A DNA stretch of 24,286 bases, from positions 1 through 24,286 of IMG/VR virus record IMGVR_UViG_3300042514_001158; one strand, written 5' to 3'. Positions 1-8,124 of this stretch are shown piece after piece. Within the stretch, counting starts at the first letter, position 1, and every line of letters begins with the position of its first letter. The notes below the pieces were generated by a model, which saw nothing but the letters and a program-made list of their open reading frames with translations, had not been told where the DNA came from and ran no database searches. The stretch comes from a virus. The translations under genes and the position numbers were made by a program.

Positions 1-2
1 AT

Positions 3-1157
3 GACACAACAGCACTAGTGGATGACACATATTGTAAGGATAAAATAGAGTTCATGAATCTAATTAAAGATTCTTCTTTTGGCTCCCAATTTGCGTACAT
101 TGACGAAAATAACACATTGGTGTCAAATATCACATCTATAAATGATAACGGCGAACACCCTAATTTTATTTTAAAATCTAGATTTCCAGGTTATGACAAG
201 TTAATTTATCCAAAATTTTTTAAAGTTACAACTCAATCTGAATTAGACACTATAATAGCAAATAATGTTACAAGTGAGTATTTTTTAATGGAGTACCTAT
301 GTAACGTCAATAAACTATGGGAAGGGCATTTAACGGTTATAAGAAGTTTAAACATTTTAGTCCCACCAAATTTAGAATCAATTCAAATTGGCCAATATAC
401 AAAATTGAATCAAAATATGTTACTAGATAATGTGACATATGATTCAATCACATTTGAAGTATATTCAGATTTCAAAGAGAGTTATAGTACAAACCCACCT
501 ACCGGTTTTCAACCTAAATTATTGAATACTGATATGGTAGAAATGGCAGATGGGACATTAAAAACTGCATTGGATTTACAAATTGGGGACGTTATTAAAA
601 CAATTGAAATACCAAATGAAAAGGGAACTAGTATAGATAGTTACGTATCCTCCGAATTTGGGCTTACGTACGATACGTTGGTAAGTGATGCAATATATAC
701 AACTAATGTCGTAACCAAAAAACAAAAAGTAAACACCTTAACTTTTATAAATGAATTAACATTTGAAGATGCTAGTACCTGGGAAGATACTATGGGCTCA
801 AAGTATTTGATAGACAGAGAAGGTGTGGTTATGTTTAAATCATTATGGGGGATATTTCCAGGAGATGTGGTTATATTATTAGATACTACTGATGATAATA
901 TAAATTTTGTAAGAAAAACAGTTACATCAAATATTCAAGTTAAGAGAGTGTTCTCTGGTTGGTTTATTTCAGTTGATACCGCTATGTTATTTTTAACTAA
1001 AACAGCCGGGTCAACCAATAACGAATCATATGTTTCAATTGAACATAACCTTATATCTTGTCCCAATTGGACATGTACAAACGTTTGCTGGTCCGTCTGT
1101 CCATCATGTCCGAAGTATATGTCTTGTCAATCTAATTACTGTTTTCCAGTATGTTAA
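3..1157 (+). CDS. Probable phage structural protein with degenerate Hint domain, 5' partial
   Basis: The frame is open to the left edge of the window, so the true start probably lies outside; the first in-window start candidate is GTG at 18. The N-terminal ~160 residues match no family I recognise. From about 516 the protein resembles a Hint (intein/hedgehog-type) fold: a MADG turn at 543-554 followed by the LQIGDVI segment, a later FPGDVVIL segment near 860, and a final His-Asn pair at 1044-1049. The position where a Hint domain carries its nucleophilic Cys/Ser is Lys (516-518), so autoprocessing looks lost. The last 32 residues hold eight cysteines in short-spaced pairs, suggesting a metal- or disulfide-stabilised knob. 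Hint-like domains occur in phage virion proteins, and the fibre genes downstream fit a virion role. The Hint reading is by eye and moderately uncertain. Confidence 0.5.
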   Translation, partial: DTTALVDDTYCKDKIEFMNLIKDSSFGSQFAYIDENNTLVSNITSINDNGEHPNFILKSRFPGYDKLIYPKFFKVTTQSELDTIIANNVTSEYFLMEYLCNVNKLWEGHLTVIRSLNILVPPNLESIQIGQYTKLNQNMLLDNVTYDSITFEVYSDFKESYSTNPPTGFQPKLLNTDMVEMADGTLKTALDLQIGDVIKTIEIPNEKGTSIDSYVSSEFGLTYDTLVSDAIYTTNVVTKKQKVNTLTFINELTFEDASTWEDTMGSKYLIDREGVVMFKSLWGIFPGDVVILLDTTDDNINFVRKTVTSNIQVKRVFSGWFISVDTAMLFLTKTAGSTNNESYVSIEHNLISCPNWTCTNVCWSVCPSCPKYMSCQSNYCFPVC

Positions 1158-1186
1158 TAACCTTCTTAAATAAATTTAAATAAAAA

Positions 1187-1276
1187 ATGGCAACAATTAT
1201 ATCAAATACAGACATCAATACTTTAAACACCACAATTACAACAATAGGTAGTTTAATTGTAACAGCAAACAGTTAG
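1187..1276 (+). CDS. Small 29-residue Ile/Thr/Ser-rich ORF
   Basis: An ATG at 1187 follows an A/T-rich leader like those before the larger genes here, and the frame runs 29 codons to TAG at 1274-1276. The peptide begins MATIISNTD, is rich in Thr, Ile, Asn and Ser, and has no charged residue except one Asp. It fills almost the whole gap between the Hint-like gene and the first oxygenase gene, with 29 bp before it and 23 bp after it. The alternation of Ile/Leu/Val with Thr/Ser would suit a short beta-strand or needle-like peptide. I recognise no family. It could also be a non-coding spacer, since ORFs this short arise by chance. Confidence 0.35.
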   Translation: MATIISNTDINTLNTTITTIGSLIVTANS

Positions 1277-1299
1277 TATAAAATCTAATAAGTTATTTT

Positions 1300-1833
1300 A
1301 TGATACATTTCATACCAAATATTCTTACTAAGGATGAGTGTGAATACTTAACGAATCAATTTGATTTCGAAAGAAAATATCAAATCTCGGTGGATAATGA
1401 ATATACTGGCACCAATATATCATATGGGTTTGCCCCTTCATTTGCGTTTAATACCTATTTAAATAAATTAAAATCAAAAGTGTTAGAATATAACAATAAT
1501 TTTGATGATTTATTCAATGTAAACACATTTGTTAGGGAATATATGAACACCTCAATGTTAAAAAAACATTTAGATAGAAAAGACATTAGTGTTACTATGT
1601 CTATATGTTTAGAATCCACAATAAATAAAGAATGGCCGTTATGTGCGGAAATCGGAAATAAGGAATATTGTTTCAACACAAATATTGGTGACGGTATTTT
1701 ATTATTTGATGCGGATAAAATCACACATTGGAGGGAACCCTTAATATGTCTGGAGAAAGAAAGAGTTGTCCAATTTTTTTTACATTGGAAACCTTCTGAT
1801 TACGTCGCAAAAAAAACAAAATCATTATTATAA
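1300..1833 (+). CDS. 2OG-Fe(II) dioxygenase-like protein (first of three)
   Basis: This 177-residue protein carries the full set of 2-oxoglutarate/Fe(II) oxygenase ligands. The iron-binding HxD is His90-Leu-Asp92, the distal His is His143 in the segment ITHWREP, and the 2OG-binding Arg is probably Arg155 in ERVVQFFLHW. The N-terminus (PNILTKDECEYL) matches the helix that opens the two other oxygenases at 1845 and 7594. Enzymes of this group hydroxylate proteins, sugars or nucleobases; the substrate cannot be read from sequence. It is the first gene of an eleven-gene accessory run and ends in KSLL, the first example of the shared C-terminal tail. An 11 bp A/T-rich gap separates it from the next gene. 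Confidence 0.75.
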   Translation: MIHFIPNILTKDECEYLTNQFDFERKYQISVDNEYTGTNISYGFAPSFAFNTYLNKLKSKVLEYNNNFDDLFNVNTFVREYMNTSMLKKHLDRKDISVTMSICLESTINKEWPLCAEIGNKEYCFNTNIGDGILLFDADKITHWREPLICLEKERVVQFFLHWKPSDYVAKKTKSLL

Positions 1834-1844
1834 AAAAATAAATT

Positions 1845-2429
1845 ATGCCATTTACATATACAATAGAGTCAACCTTTTTAACAAAAGAAGAATGTGATTT
1901 AATATTAGATTTTTCATTAAAAGAATTAAAATTAGTACCATCGGAAATTCTTACCAATTACACCGATGGTGGCGACGTTAATACCGATATTAGAAAATCA
2001 AATCAAGTATTTTACCCCTATTATAAAAAATTTCCATTTTTATTAGAAAAAATGAGTAAATTATTAAATCAACATATTTTTGTTAAAGGGTTCGATTTAG
2101 ATTTTAAAGAAAGTCAATTTCAGTTTACTGAGTATCATCCAGGCGGACATTTTGGCTGGCATAGAGATGCTCATGGAAAAAAAATAACGGATTATGACAG
2201 GTATTGTTCATTAGTGATACAACTAAATGATGAGTATGGAGAGGGTGATTTACAAATAAAAGATGATCAGAATGGGACCCTAACAGTTGAAAAGGGTACA
2301 GGAAATTTGATATTATTTTTATCAAATATTGAACATAGAGTAGTGCCAGTAAAAAGTGGGATTAGATATACACTAGTTAATTGGGTGAAATTAAAACAAA
2401 AAAAAGATTATAAAAAAACACTTTTATAG
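1845..2429 (+). CDS. 2OG-Fe(II) oxygenase, PKHD/prolyl-hydroxylase type
   Basis: This is the clearest oxygenase in the window, at 194 residues. The core reads HPGGHFGWHRDAH with the HxD pair His106/Asp108, then SLVIQLND, a GEGDL strand, the distal His164 in NIEHRV, and Arg174 in GIRYTLVNWV. This order is that of PKHD-type (PiuC-like) hydroxylases, which are common in marine phages. The reaction would be 2OG- and O2-dependent hydroxylation; the target is unknown, with protein or glycan substrates both plausible given the neighbours. The N-terminus FLTKEECDLI parallels the first oxygenase, so the two probably share ancestry but have diverged strongly. It ends in KTLL, and one base separates its stop from the next ATG. 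Confidence 0.9.
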   Translation: MPFTYTIESTFLTKEECDLILDFSLKELKLVPSEILTNYTDGGDVNTDIRKSNQVFYPYYKKFPFLLEKMSKLLNQHIFVKGFDLDFKESQFQFTEYHPGGHFGWHRDAHGKKITDYDRYCSLVIQLNDEYGEGDLQIKDDQNGTLTVEKGTGNLILFLSNIEHRVVPVKSGIRYTLVNWVKLKQKKDYKKTLL

Positions 2430-2430
2430 T

Positions 2431-2748
2431 ATGAAAATAAATTTTAAAGAAATATTAAATGCGTGGTATAATGTTATAAATCACACACCAGAACAAAAGG
2501 AATTAGCAGATAAAAGATTCGCAATATGTTTAGAATGCCCCTCTAAAATAGAAATTTTAAAATACAAGAAATGGCTTTTTAAATGTAAAGAATGTGGTTG
2601 CCCTTTAGGCGCAAAAGTTTACACTGAAACAACATATCTTACTAAAGACAAATCTTGTCCACTTGATAAATGGAAAGAAGTTGAAATGGAATTTATGAGT
2701 AAACATAGTGACACGATTAAATATAAAACTAAAAAAACATTTCTTTAG
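2431..2748 (+). CDS. Small Cys-rich, probably zinc-binding protein
   Basis: The 105-residue protein has six cysteines in an ordered pattern: Cys33-x2-Cys36 in ICLECP, then Cys52-x2-Cys55-x-Cys57 in CKECGCPLGAK, and Cys76 in SCPLDKW. The arrangement ELADKRFAIC...CxxCxCPL.AK...CPL.KW is a recurring small domain in phage and bacterial genomes, generally taken as a zinc ribbon; I cannot name its function. It lies between an oxygenase and a sulfotransferase-like gene, with gaps of 1 and 2 bases, so it is almost certainly cotranslated with them. It ends in KTFL, a Phe-containing variant of the run's C-terminal tail. A role as adaptor or metal carrier is only a guess. Confidence 0.8.
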   Translation: MKINFKEILNAWYNVINHTPEQKELADKRFAICLECPSKIEILKYKKWLFKCKECGCPLGAKVYTETTYLTKDKSCPLDKWKEVEMEFMSKHSDTIKYKTKKTFL

Positions 2749-2750
2749 TT

Positions 2751-3440
2751 ATGGGTTATTTAATAAACGATGACCTTTTATGGGTGATCACCCCTAAATG
2801 TGCTAGCGACTCAATAGAAACTGCATTATTAAACTCAAGTTTAAATTTAAAAAAATATAGCGAACACTTCGAACAACATACCCATATGCATATACCACTA
2901 AACGAGTGCTTAACTAAGTTTGGTAAAAAAGAAACAATATGTATCACTAGAGATTGGTTTGAAAAATGGTTAAGTTCATTAAATTTTATTTGGGATTATA
3001 TAGAATTATATAGTGAATATGAACCAGTATGTAAATGGGAGGACATCAATAATAATGTTATTTATGAGATATTTGATAGCGAATTTGTAAATAAACTTTA
3101 CTCATTAAATCATACCTCTAATGAAGAATGTTTTTTGAAATTATTAAAAAGGAACACCGAAGATATTATAAACGTACCCAAAGAAATTTATGGAATAATA
3201 ATAACTCTAATATCTGAACGCTATTGGAAAAGTAATGTAAAATGCACATATGAATTTGATATTAAAAAATTAGACGATTTTGTCAATTTCATTGAAAATA
3301 GGTTTGGTGAAAAATTAATAATAGAAAAGAAAAACGTATCTACAAAAAGACCAAATAAATTAATAGTAAATAATGAATTGAAATCTTTTGTTTGGGAAAA
3401 ATTTGAAAAAATATTTGAAAAAAGAAATCAATTAATTTAA
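2751..3440 (+). CDS. Sulfotransferase-like protein
   Basis: This 229-residue protein opens with WVITPKCASDSIETALL (residues 11-27), which fits the 5'-phosphosulfate loop of PAPS-dependent carbohydrate sulfotransferases, where P[KR]C[AG]S[TN]S is typical. The second binding segment is seen at residues 65-76, ITRDWFEKWLSS, with Arg67 and Ser75 in the places of the 3'-phosphate ligands. The middle is not recognisable. If active it would move a sulfate from PAPS to a sugar hydroxyl. It is one of three diverged members of this fold in the run (others at 4111 and 7062). It ends in NQLI, one of the weaker versions of the C-terminal tail, one base before the next ATG. Confidence 0.65.
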   Translation: MGYLINDDLLWVITPKCASDSIETALLNSSLNLKKYSEHFEQHTHMHIPLNECLTKFGKKETICITRDWFEKWLSSLNFIWDYIELYSEYEPVCKWEDINNNVIYEIFDSEFVNKLYSLNHTSNEECFLKLLKRNTEDIINVPKEIYGIIITLISERYWKSNVKCTYEFDIKKLDDFVNFIENRFGEKLIIEKKNVSTKRPNKLIVNNELKSFVWEKFEKIFEKRNQLI

Positions 3441-3441
3441 T

Positions 3442-4110
3442 ATGGCAACTATTTGGACATTTGGGGATTCATTTACTTCTGGAGACGGGTGTGTAGAAAA
3501 CCTAAGAATTAGAGACGGTGATTTTAGATATTATAACGAATATAAAAAACTAGGCAGTGATATATGGCCTAATTTATTAGGTAAAACTTTAGGATATGAC
3601 GTAAAAAATCTAGGAAAAAGCGGTGCAAGTAATGACTATATTTTAGATTCTATTATTGATAATTTTAACATGATAGAACCAAATGATGTGGTGATAATTG
3701 AAAAAACATTTTACCAAAGATTTGATATACCTAAATCAACGGGTGATGGGTTTCAAACAATTTATGCTGAAGGACTTTATCAACTTTCTATTGATTTAAA
3801 AATGGAAAGATATTTTTGTGAAGATAAATTAGAAATTGAAACGGTATTAAATTATGGTGTTTTATTTTCCGACAATAAATTATTTAAAGAAAGACAAGAT
3901 AAACGATTTGAATTTATACAAGCACAATTAAATAATAAAACAGATAAAATATTAATATGGGATGTTTTAGATTTTTTAGACGGTAAAATTGAAACAATAG
4001 GTCAACACACTGAGGGTAATATAAAAGATTATCATTTTAGTTTTAATGGTCATAAAAGATTTAGCGAATTTCTATATAAAAAATTATATATTAAACCCTC
4101 ATTAGTTTAA
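3442..4110 (+). CDS. SGNH/GDSL hydrolase-like protein
   Basis: The 222-residue protein shows the SGNH blocks. Block I is FGDSFTSGDG with the nucleophile Ser10. The Gly/Asn region is NLGKSGASNDYI (Gly61, Asn64). The C-terminal acid/base block is DYHFSFNGH, with Asp196 and His198 at the DxH spacing found in phage and marine relatives. Such enzymes remove O-acyl groups (for example acetyl) from carbohydrates, or act as acyltransferases. Its position between two sulfotransferase-like genes favours a glycan substrate, but nothing here proves that. There is no signal peptide, so it should act in the cytoplasm. It ends in PSLV, and its TAA abuts the next ATG with no spacer. Confidence 0.8.
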   Translation: MATIWTFGDSFTSGDGCVENLRIRDGDFRYYNEYKKLGSDIWPNLLGKTLGYDVKNLGKSGASNDYILDSIIDNFNMIEPNDVVIIEKTFYQRFDIPKSTGDGFQTIYAEGLYQLSIDLKMERYFCEDKLEIETVLNYGVLFSDNKLFKERQDKRFEFIQAQLNNKTDKILIWDVLDFLDGKIETIGQHTEGNIKDYHFSFNGHKRFSEFLYKKLYIKPSLV

Positions 4111-4842
4111 ATGTTAGTCGATAAAAAATTTATTTTTATAAGTTTACCAAGATGCGCATCAACATCATTTATGATTAGGTGTGTTAAAAACAAAATACCA
4201 ATAGAGCATTTCAACTCAAACCATGATAATCAGTTGATTAAAATCAATGAATGGGAAAAAATGGGTAATGAAGAATTGGCGGATAGATTAGTACATGCGC
4301 ACGAACCATTACATATGTTACAAGAAAAATTTGGGACGAACAACCAAATTATTTCAATAAAACGAAATAAGTACGATAGATTTTTATCTTTATGGAAACA
4401 CATCATAGACGAATTACACAGAATTAACAAACTTGATATTGCTGACATCTTTTCAAAATTAACAACTAATGATCTGTTTGTTAATATTAAACCAAATGAC
4501 ATTTATAATTCGGAAAATAGAATTAAAGTTATTGATAATTTTTTATCTAGGTTAGAAATTTCAAAAGAAGAATCTTACACTAAAAATATGTTAGATATAT
4601 TGTTTATGCCAGTAGTTGAACTTACAAATAACGACCCAAATATTATCTGGTTTGATATTAACAGTTTGAGAGATTTAGAAAATTGGGTGTCAAAAAAACT
4701 AAATAGAGATTTTAAAATGGAAAAAATAAATTCAAGTAAACATTTTAATTCAGTAATGGAGAACGATGATAATTTTAAACAGAAATATGATAATCTTTAT
4801 AAAGAATTTGACCAAAGAAAAACAACTAAAACATTATTGTAA
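4111..4842 (+). CDS. Sulfotransferase-like protein (second copy)
   Basis: At 243 residues, this is the best-preserved of the three sulfotransferase-like proteins. The PAPS-binding loop is FISLPRCASTSF (residues 9-20). The 3'-phosphate segment is ISIKRNKYDRFLSLWKH (residues 81-97), with Arg85 and Ser93 in the expected positions. A short HAHEPLHML stretch precedes it, as in carbohydrate sulfotransferases where a His in this region helps shape the acceptor pocket. The predicted activity is sulfation of a sugar hydroxyl. It diverges strongly from the copies at 2751 and 7062, so recent duplication is unlikely. It ends in KTLL, and its TAA overlaps the next ATG by one base. Confidence 0.7.
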   Translation: MLVDKKFIFISLPRCASTSFMIRCVKNKIPIEHFNSNHDNQLIKINEWEKMGNEELADRLVHAHEPLHMLQEKFGTNNQIISIKRNKYDRFLSLWKHIIDELHRINKLDIADIFSKLTTNDLFVNIKPNDIYNSENRIKVIDNFLSRLEISKEESYTKNMLDILFMPVVELTNNDPNIIWFDINSLRDLENWVSKKLNRDFKMEKINSSKHFNSVMENDDNFKQKYDNLYKEFDQRKTTKTLL

Positions 4843-6011
4843 TGGAAATTCAATTTTGGTATAGCGATATTTTACCAAATACAAATATTAGAAATTCAAT
4901 CGAAAAAATAGATAGTGACATCTTATTTAAAAATATCCACACCGATAAGGTAGATGTTACAAAATTAAATTTTTTATTTTTTTTGTTAGAAACTGAATGG
5001 ACTAATTCCGATATCCCAAACATAGCGTATACTCATTCTAGTGAATTTATTGAATTACTAATTAAGTTACAATCTGAAAATTTCTATTTTATGTGTAATA
5101 ATTCTGGGGAAGCCGAACTTTGGGTGGATAATTTATCCTTGAATTTTTTTAATTTGTTAAAAAAAAATAAAATTGATTTTAACAGATTAATAATTGTAAA
5201 TAACGATTCATCTAAAATTGGTATAGGTAAAACAAAATATGGGGATTTTATATTAAACACCTGTTTTTTTCCTAATTTCTTTTTATCTACCTATGAGCAT
5301 TTAAAGTCATATGTAACTGAATTAAACCCTAACACCATACCTGATAAAAAATTCTTATGTTTAAATAGAAGAATGGGTTATGAAAAATATAAATTAATCG
5401 AGAGGTTATATCATATGGGGTTGTTAAATGACACCAGATTTTCTTGGGTAAAAAATAGCACGAATAAAAATCTGTTAAATAAAGAATTACTTAATGAATT
5501 AAACATAGATGTTGATAACTTTAACCCTATTCAGTTAGAAGATGATGTAATGTATGGTGCTGATTTAGTTATGGAAAAGTATCTTTACACCATAAACCCC
5601 AAATGGTATTATAAAAGTAAAGTTAATATTATATTGGAAACAATGCTATACCCAAATTCAATTCATCTGACAGAAAAAACCTGGAAAGCAATTTATTTAG
5701 GTGTCCCGTTTGTTATATATTCACCATCTAAACACTATCTTAAAACCTTAAGGGATATGGGATTCAAGACATTTAATTCTGTGATTAATGAGGATTATGA
5801 TGAGATGCTAGGTAAAGATAAAATAACACAAGTTATAAAAAGCGCTGAAGAACTGGCTAGTATCTATGACACCCCCAAAGTATTAGATATATGTAGATTT
5901 AACCAAGAATTATATTTTAATTTTCAACACAGAAAAAAAATATATAATGAGTTTTTTTTAAATAAAATTTGTGATGTTAAAAACTTAACAATTCCTAAAA
6001 CATTAATTTAA
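4842..6011 (+). CDS. Glycosyltransferase-like protein with GT-B type C-terminal motif
   Basis: The 389-residue protein has an unrecognised N-terminal half and a more telling C-terminal half. A KFLCLNRRMGYEKYKLI segment near residues 170-186 is followed, near 275-300, by HLTEKTWKAIYLGVPFVIYSP and then MGFKTF. The TEK-x-[WF]-K-x-[IL]-x-x-G-x-PF pattern is seen in fucosyltransferase- and exostosin-like GT-B enzymes, where it binds the nucleotide-sugar donor, and in a large family of marine phage proteins. The donor and acceptor are unknown. The neighbours, a sulfotransferase and a radical SAM gene, suit a glycan pathway. It ends in KTLI with its stop directly against the next ATG. Confidence 0.6.
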   Translation: MEIQFWYSDILPNTNIRNSIEKIDSDILFKNIHTDKVDVTKLNFLFFLLETEWTNSDIPNIAYTHSSEFIELLIKLQSENFYFMCNNSGEAELWVDNLSLNFFNLLKKNKIDFNRLIIVNNDSSKIGIGKTKYGDFILNTCFFPNFFLSTYEHLKSYVTELNPNTIPDKKFLCLNRRMGYEKYKLIERLYHMGLLNDTRFSWVKNSTNKNLLNKELLNELNIDVDNFNPIQLEDDVMYGADLVMEKYLYTINPKWYYKSKVNIILETMLYPNSIHLTEKTWKAIYLGVPFVIYSPSKHYLKTLRDMGFKTFNSVINEDYDEMLGKDKITQVIKSAEELASIYDTPKVLDICRFNQELYFNFQHRKKIYNEFFLNKICDVKNLTIPKTLI

Positions 6012-7061
6012 ATGGGTAATAAAATTGATTTAAAAAATTATACGTGTAGTGTGCCATTTACATCATTAGAAATACATAACAATGTTTGTTTTGTGTGCTG
6101 TCCATCCTGGTTACCAAACAAAGTAGAACTTAGTGAAATTCCATTAAAAGATGTTTATAATAGCGAACCAATTATTGATATAAGAAACTCGATATTAGAT
6201 GGTTCATTTAGATATTGTAGTCAAGAGCTTTGTCCTTATTTAAGTAAATTAGTGAAGTATGGTGCGGAATCTGGGCCAGTCACTTTAAAATCAAATTCAA
6301 ATGTTAATAGCCCTATTGTAAAAAATAACGCACCAGATTATTTGATGATGAATTTTGATAGAACATGTAACTACAAATGTCCATCATGTAGAGTTGATTT
6401 AATAGTTGAAAATAGTGAGGGTATAAAACGTGTAGAAAAAACAATAGAGGAGATTGATAATCACTACTCGAAATATGTTAAAACCCTATATATTACTGGA
6501 TCAGGGGATCCGTTTGTTTCTGTCGGATTCAGAAATTATCTAAGAAATTTTAACCCTAAAAAATACCCAAACTTAAATTCCATACACCTACACACAAATG
6601 CGTCTATGTGGAATAAAGAAATGTGGGATAGTATGCCAAACATACACGGATATGTCCACTCTTGTGAAATTAGCATCGACGCTGGTACAAAAGACACCTA
6701 TGAAAATAAAACCAGGTTGGGTGGTAAATGGGATAATTTAATTGATAATTTAAAATTCATAAGCACTCTACCAATTTCAGTTAAAACATCATTTGTGGTT
6801 CAAGATTCCAATTACATGGAAATGGGTATTTTTTACAACTTAATGTACTCAATATTTGGTAAAAGAGTAAATGTGTTTTTTGGTAAGATAACTAATTGGG
6901 GGACATTTTCAGAAGGTGAATTTAAATTAAAACAAGTATGGGATACGGAACATCCAGAACATGAGTTATTTAAAAAAGAGTTTAATAAAGTATGGAAAAA
7001 TGAAAACCTTTTTCATAATTTATATGAGTTTATTGACAACACAAATAAAACTTTAATATAG
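6012..7061 (+). CDS. Radical SAM protein with N-terminal SPASM-like Cys cluster
   Basis: The radical SAM cluster motif is clear at residues 119-126, CNYKCPSC (C-x3-C-x2-C), inside MMNFDRTCNYKCPSCR. A TGSGDPF segment follows for SAM binding, and then SIDAGTKDTYE, a strand typical of the family. Ahead of the barrel lies a second Cys-rich region: Cys12, Cys26, Cys29, Cys30, Cys69 and Cys74. It resembles a SPASM-like auxiliary iron-sulfur site placed at the N-terminus rather than the usual C-terminus. Length is 349 residues. The reaction could be peptide or sugar modification; SPASM members often act on ribosomal peptides, but no peptide substrate is evident. It ends in KTLI, with no gap before the next ATG. 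Confidence 0.85.
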   Translation: MGNKIDLKNYTCSVPFTSLEIHNNVCFVCCPSWLPNKVELSEIPLKDVYNSEPIIDIRNSILDGSFRYCSQELCPYLSKLVKYGAESGPVTLKSNSNVNSPIVKNNAPDYLMMNFDRTCNYKCPSCRVDLIVENSEGIKRVEKTIEEIDNHYSKYVKTLYITGSGDPFVSVGFRNYLRNFNPKKYPNLNSIHLHTNASMWNKEMWDSMPNIHGYVHSCEISIDAGTKDTYENKTRLGGKWDNLIDNLKFISTLPISVKTSFVVQDSNYMEMGIFYNLMYSIFGKRVNVFFGKITNWGTFSEGEFKLKQVWDTEHPEHELFKKEFNKVWKNENLFHNLYEFIDNTNKTLI

Positions 7062-7622
7062 ATGAGAATTTTAATACTATCACATACAAGATGTGGTTCT
7101 ACCACATTATGTAAATGGATATCAAAAGAATTGAATTTTGAAGTAGATTATGATCATTACGATGCTAACACATTTAATTCAATTTTCATTAAAAATAATA
7201 TAATAAAAAAAATTGTTATCGAAGAATACAATCCACCAAATGAAGTTATTGAAAAATTTGATAAAGTTATTTGTTTAAGTAGGGAAAATAATATTGACAG
7301 TGCCATAAGTTTTATTAATGCTGATAACAAAAGCAGGTGGCACGACATATATGAAATAACAAATGAGTGGATTGAAGATAATAAAAATAAAATAATAGAA
7401 ACTGTTTACAAATATGAACAATTAAAAACCTTATTAAAAAATAAAGATTTATTTCAAATAACGTATGAAAATATGTATATTAATAAAATAGACGTTAATA
7501 GAGTTATTAGTTATTTAAACATTGAAAACCCAAAACATTTGGATATGCTTGATTATGATAAAAAATATAGAAAAGACACATATACTTTAACACATGATTT
7601 TAAGAGAAAAAATATCATTTAG
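7062..7622 (+). CDS. Sulfotransferase-like P-loop protein (third copy, diverged)
   Basis: The 186-residue protein starts MRILILSHTRCGSTTLCKWI. Residues 8-16 match the phosphosulfate loop of sulfotransferases, and VICLSRENNIDSAISF (residues 69-84) matches the 3'-phosphate segment, with Arg74 and Ser80. It is shorter than the copies at 2751 and 4111 and lacks much of the acceptor region, so it could be a minimal enzyme or a non-catalytic relative. It is unusually Asn/Lys/Ile-rich, in the most AT-rich stretch of the window. Its 3' end overlaps the next gene by 29 bases. It ends in KNII, a weaker form of the shared tail. Confidence 0.6.
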   Translation: MRILILSHTRCGSTTLCKWISKELNFEVDYDHYDANTFNSIFIKNNIIKKIVIEEYNPPNEVIEKFDKVICLSRENNIDSAISFINADNKSRWHDIYEITNEWIEDNKNKIIETVYKYEQLKTLLKNKDLFQITYENMYINKIDVNRVISYLNIENPKHLDMLDYDKKYRKDTYTLTHDFKRKNII

Positions 7623-8124
7623 TAAAGATGAGTGTGATTACATAATAAATTTATCCAAAGAGTTGGATGAACTTAAACCATTTGGTTATGATGACAATGT
7701 TAATAAAGAAAAAATAACAATTAGATATTTTGTTTGGGTTATCAATAGAAACAATAAAACCCAATGGATATTTGATAAAATTCAAACGTATTTTATAAAT
7801 AAAACTAATATAAAGATAAAAAAAGAATTAGATAAAATATATATACACAAATATGACACCGGCCAACAATTTGAAAAACATGCTGACACATATTATAAAA
7901 CACAAATACACAATGTAGGGGTATGTTTAAACAATGATTATGATGGAGGTGAATTTGTTTTATATAATCCAGAAGAACAATTACCAAAAGAAACGGGTAA
8001 CATATATACTTTCCCTAGTCAAAGAATACATGAAGTAAAAAAAATAATAAAGGGTGAAAGGTGGAGCATTATTGGATTTTTACATATTGATAATTTAGAT
8101 TTCCCTAAAAAATCACTAATATGA
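7594..8124 (+). CDS. 2OG-Fe(II) oxygenase (third)
   Basis: The 176-residue oxygenase has HxD at His96/Asp98 (FEKHADTY), NNDYDGGEF as the following strand-turn, the distal His146 in SQRIHEV, and Arg156 in KGERWSIIGFLH. This is a complete prolyl-4-hydroxylase-like core. The start at 7594 is favoured because it yields ISFSKDECDYII, the same opening helix as the oxygenases at 1300 and 1845, and no later in-frame ATG keeps it. This start lies inside the preceding gene, giving a 29-base overlap in another frame. It ends in KSLI, and its TGA overlaps the next ATG in an ATGA junction. Confidence 0.85.
   Translation: MILREKISFSKDECDYIINLSKELDELKPFGYDDNVNKEKITIRYFVWVINRNNKTQWIFDKIQTYFINKTNIKIKKELDKIYIHKYDTGQQFEKHADTYYKTQIHNVGVCLNNDYDGGEFVLYNPEEQLPKETGNIYTFPSQRIHEVKKIIKGERWSIIGFLHIDNLDFPKKSLI

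Noticed and set aside
516-1157. Active intein or self-cleaving Hint domain
   Set aside because: The nucleophile position is Lys, and no split or interrupted host protein reads through on both sides.
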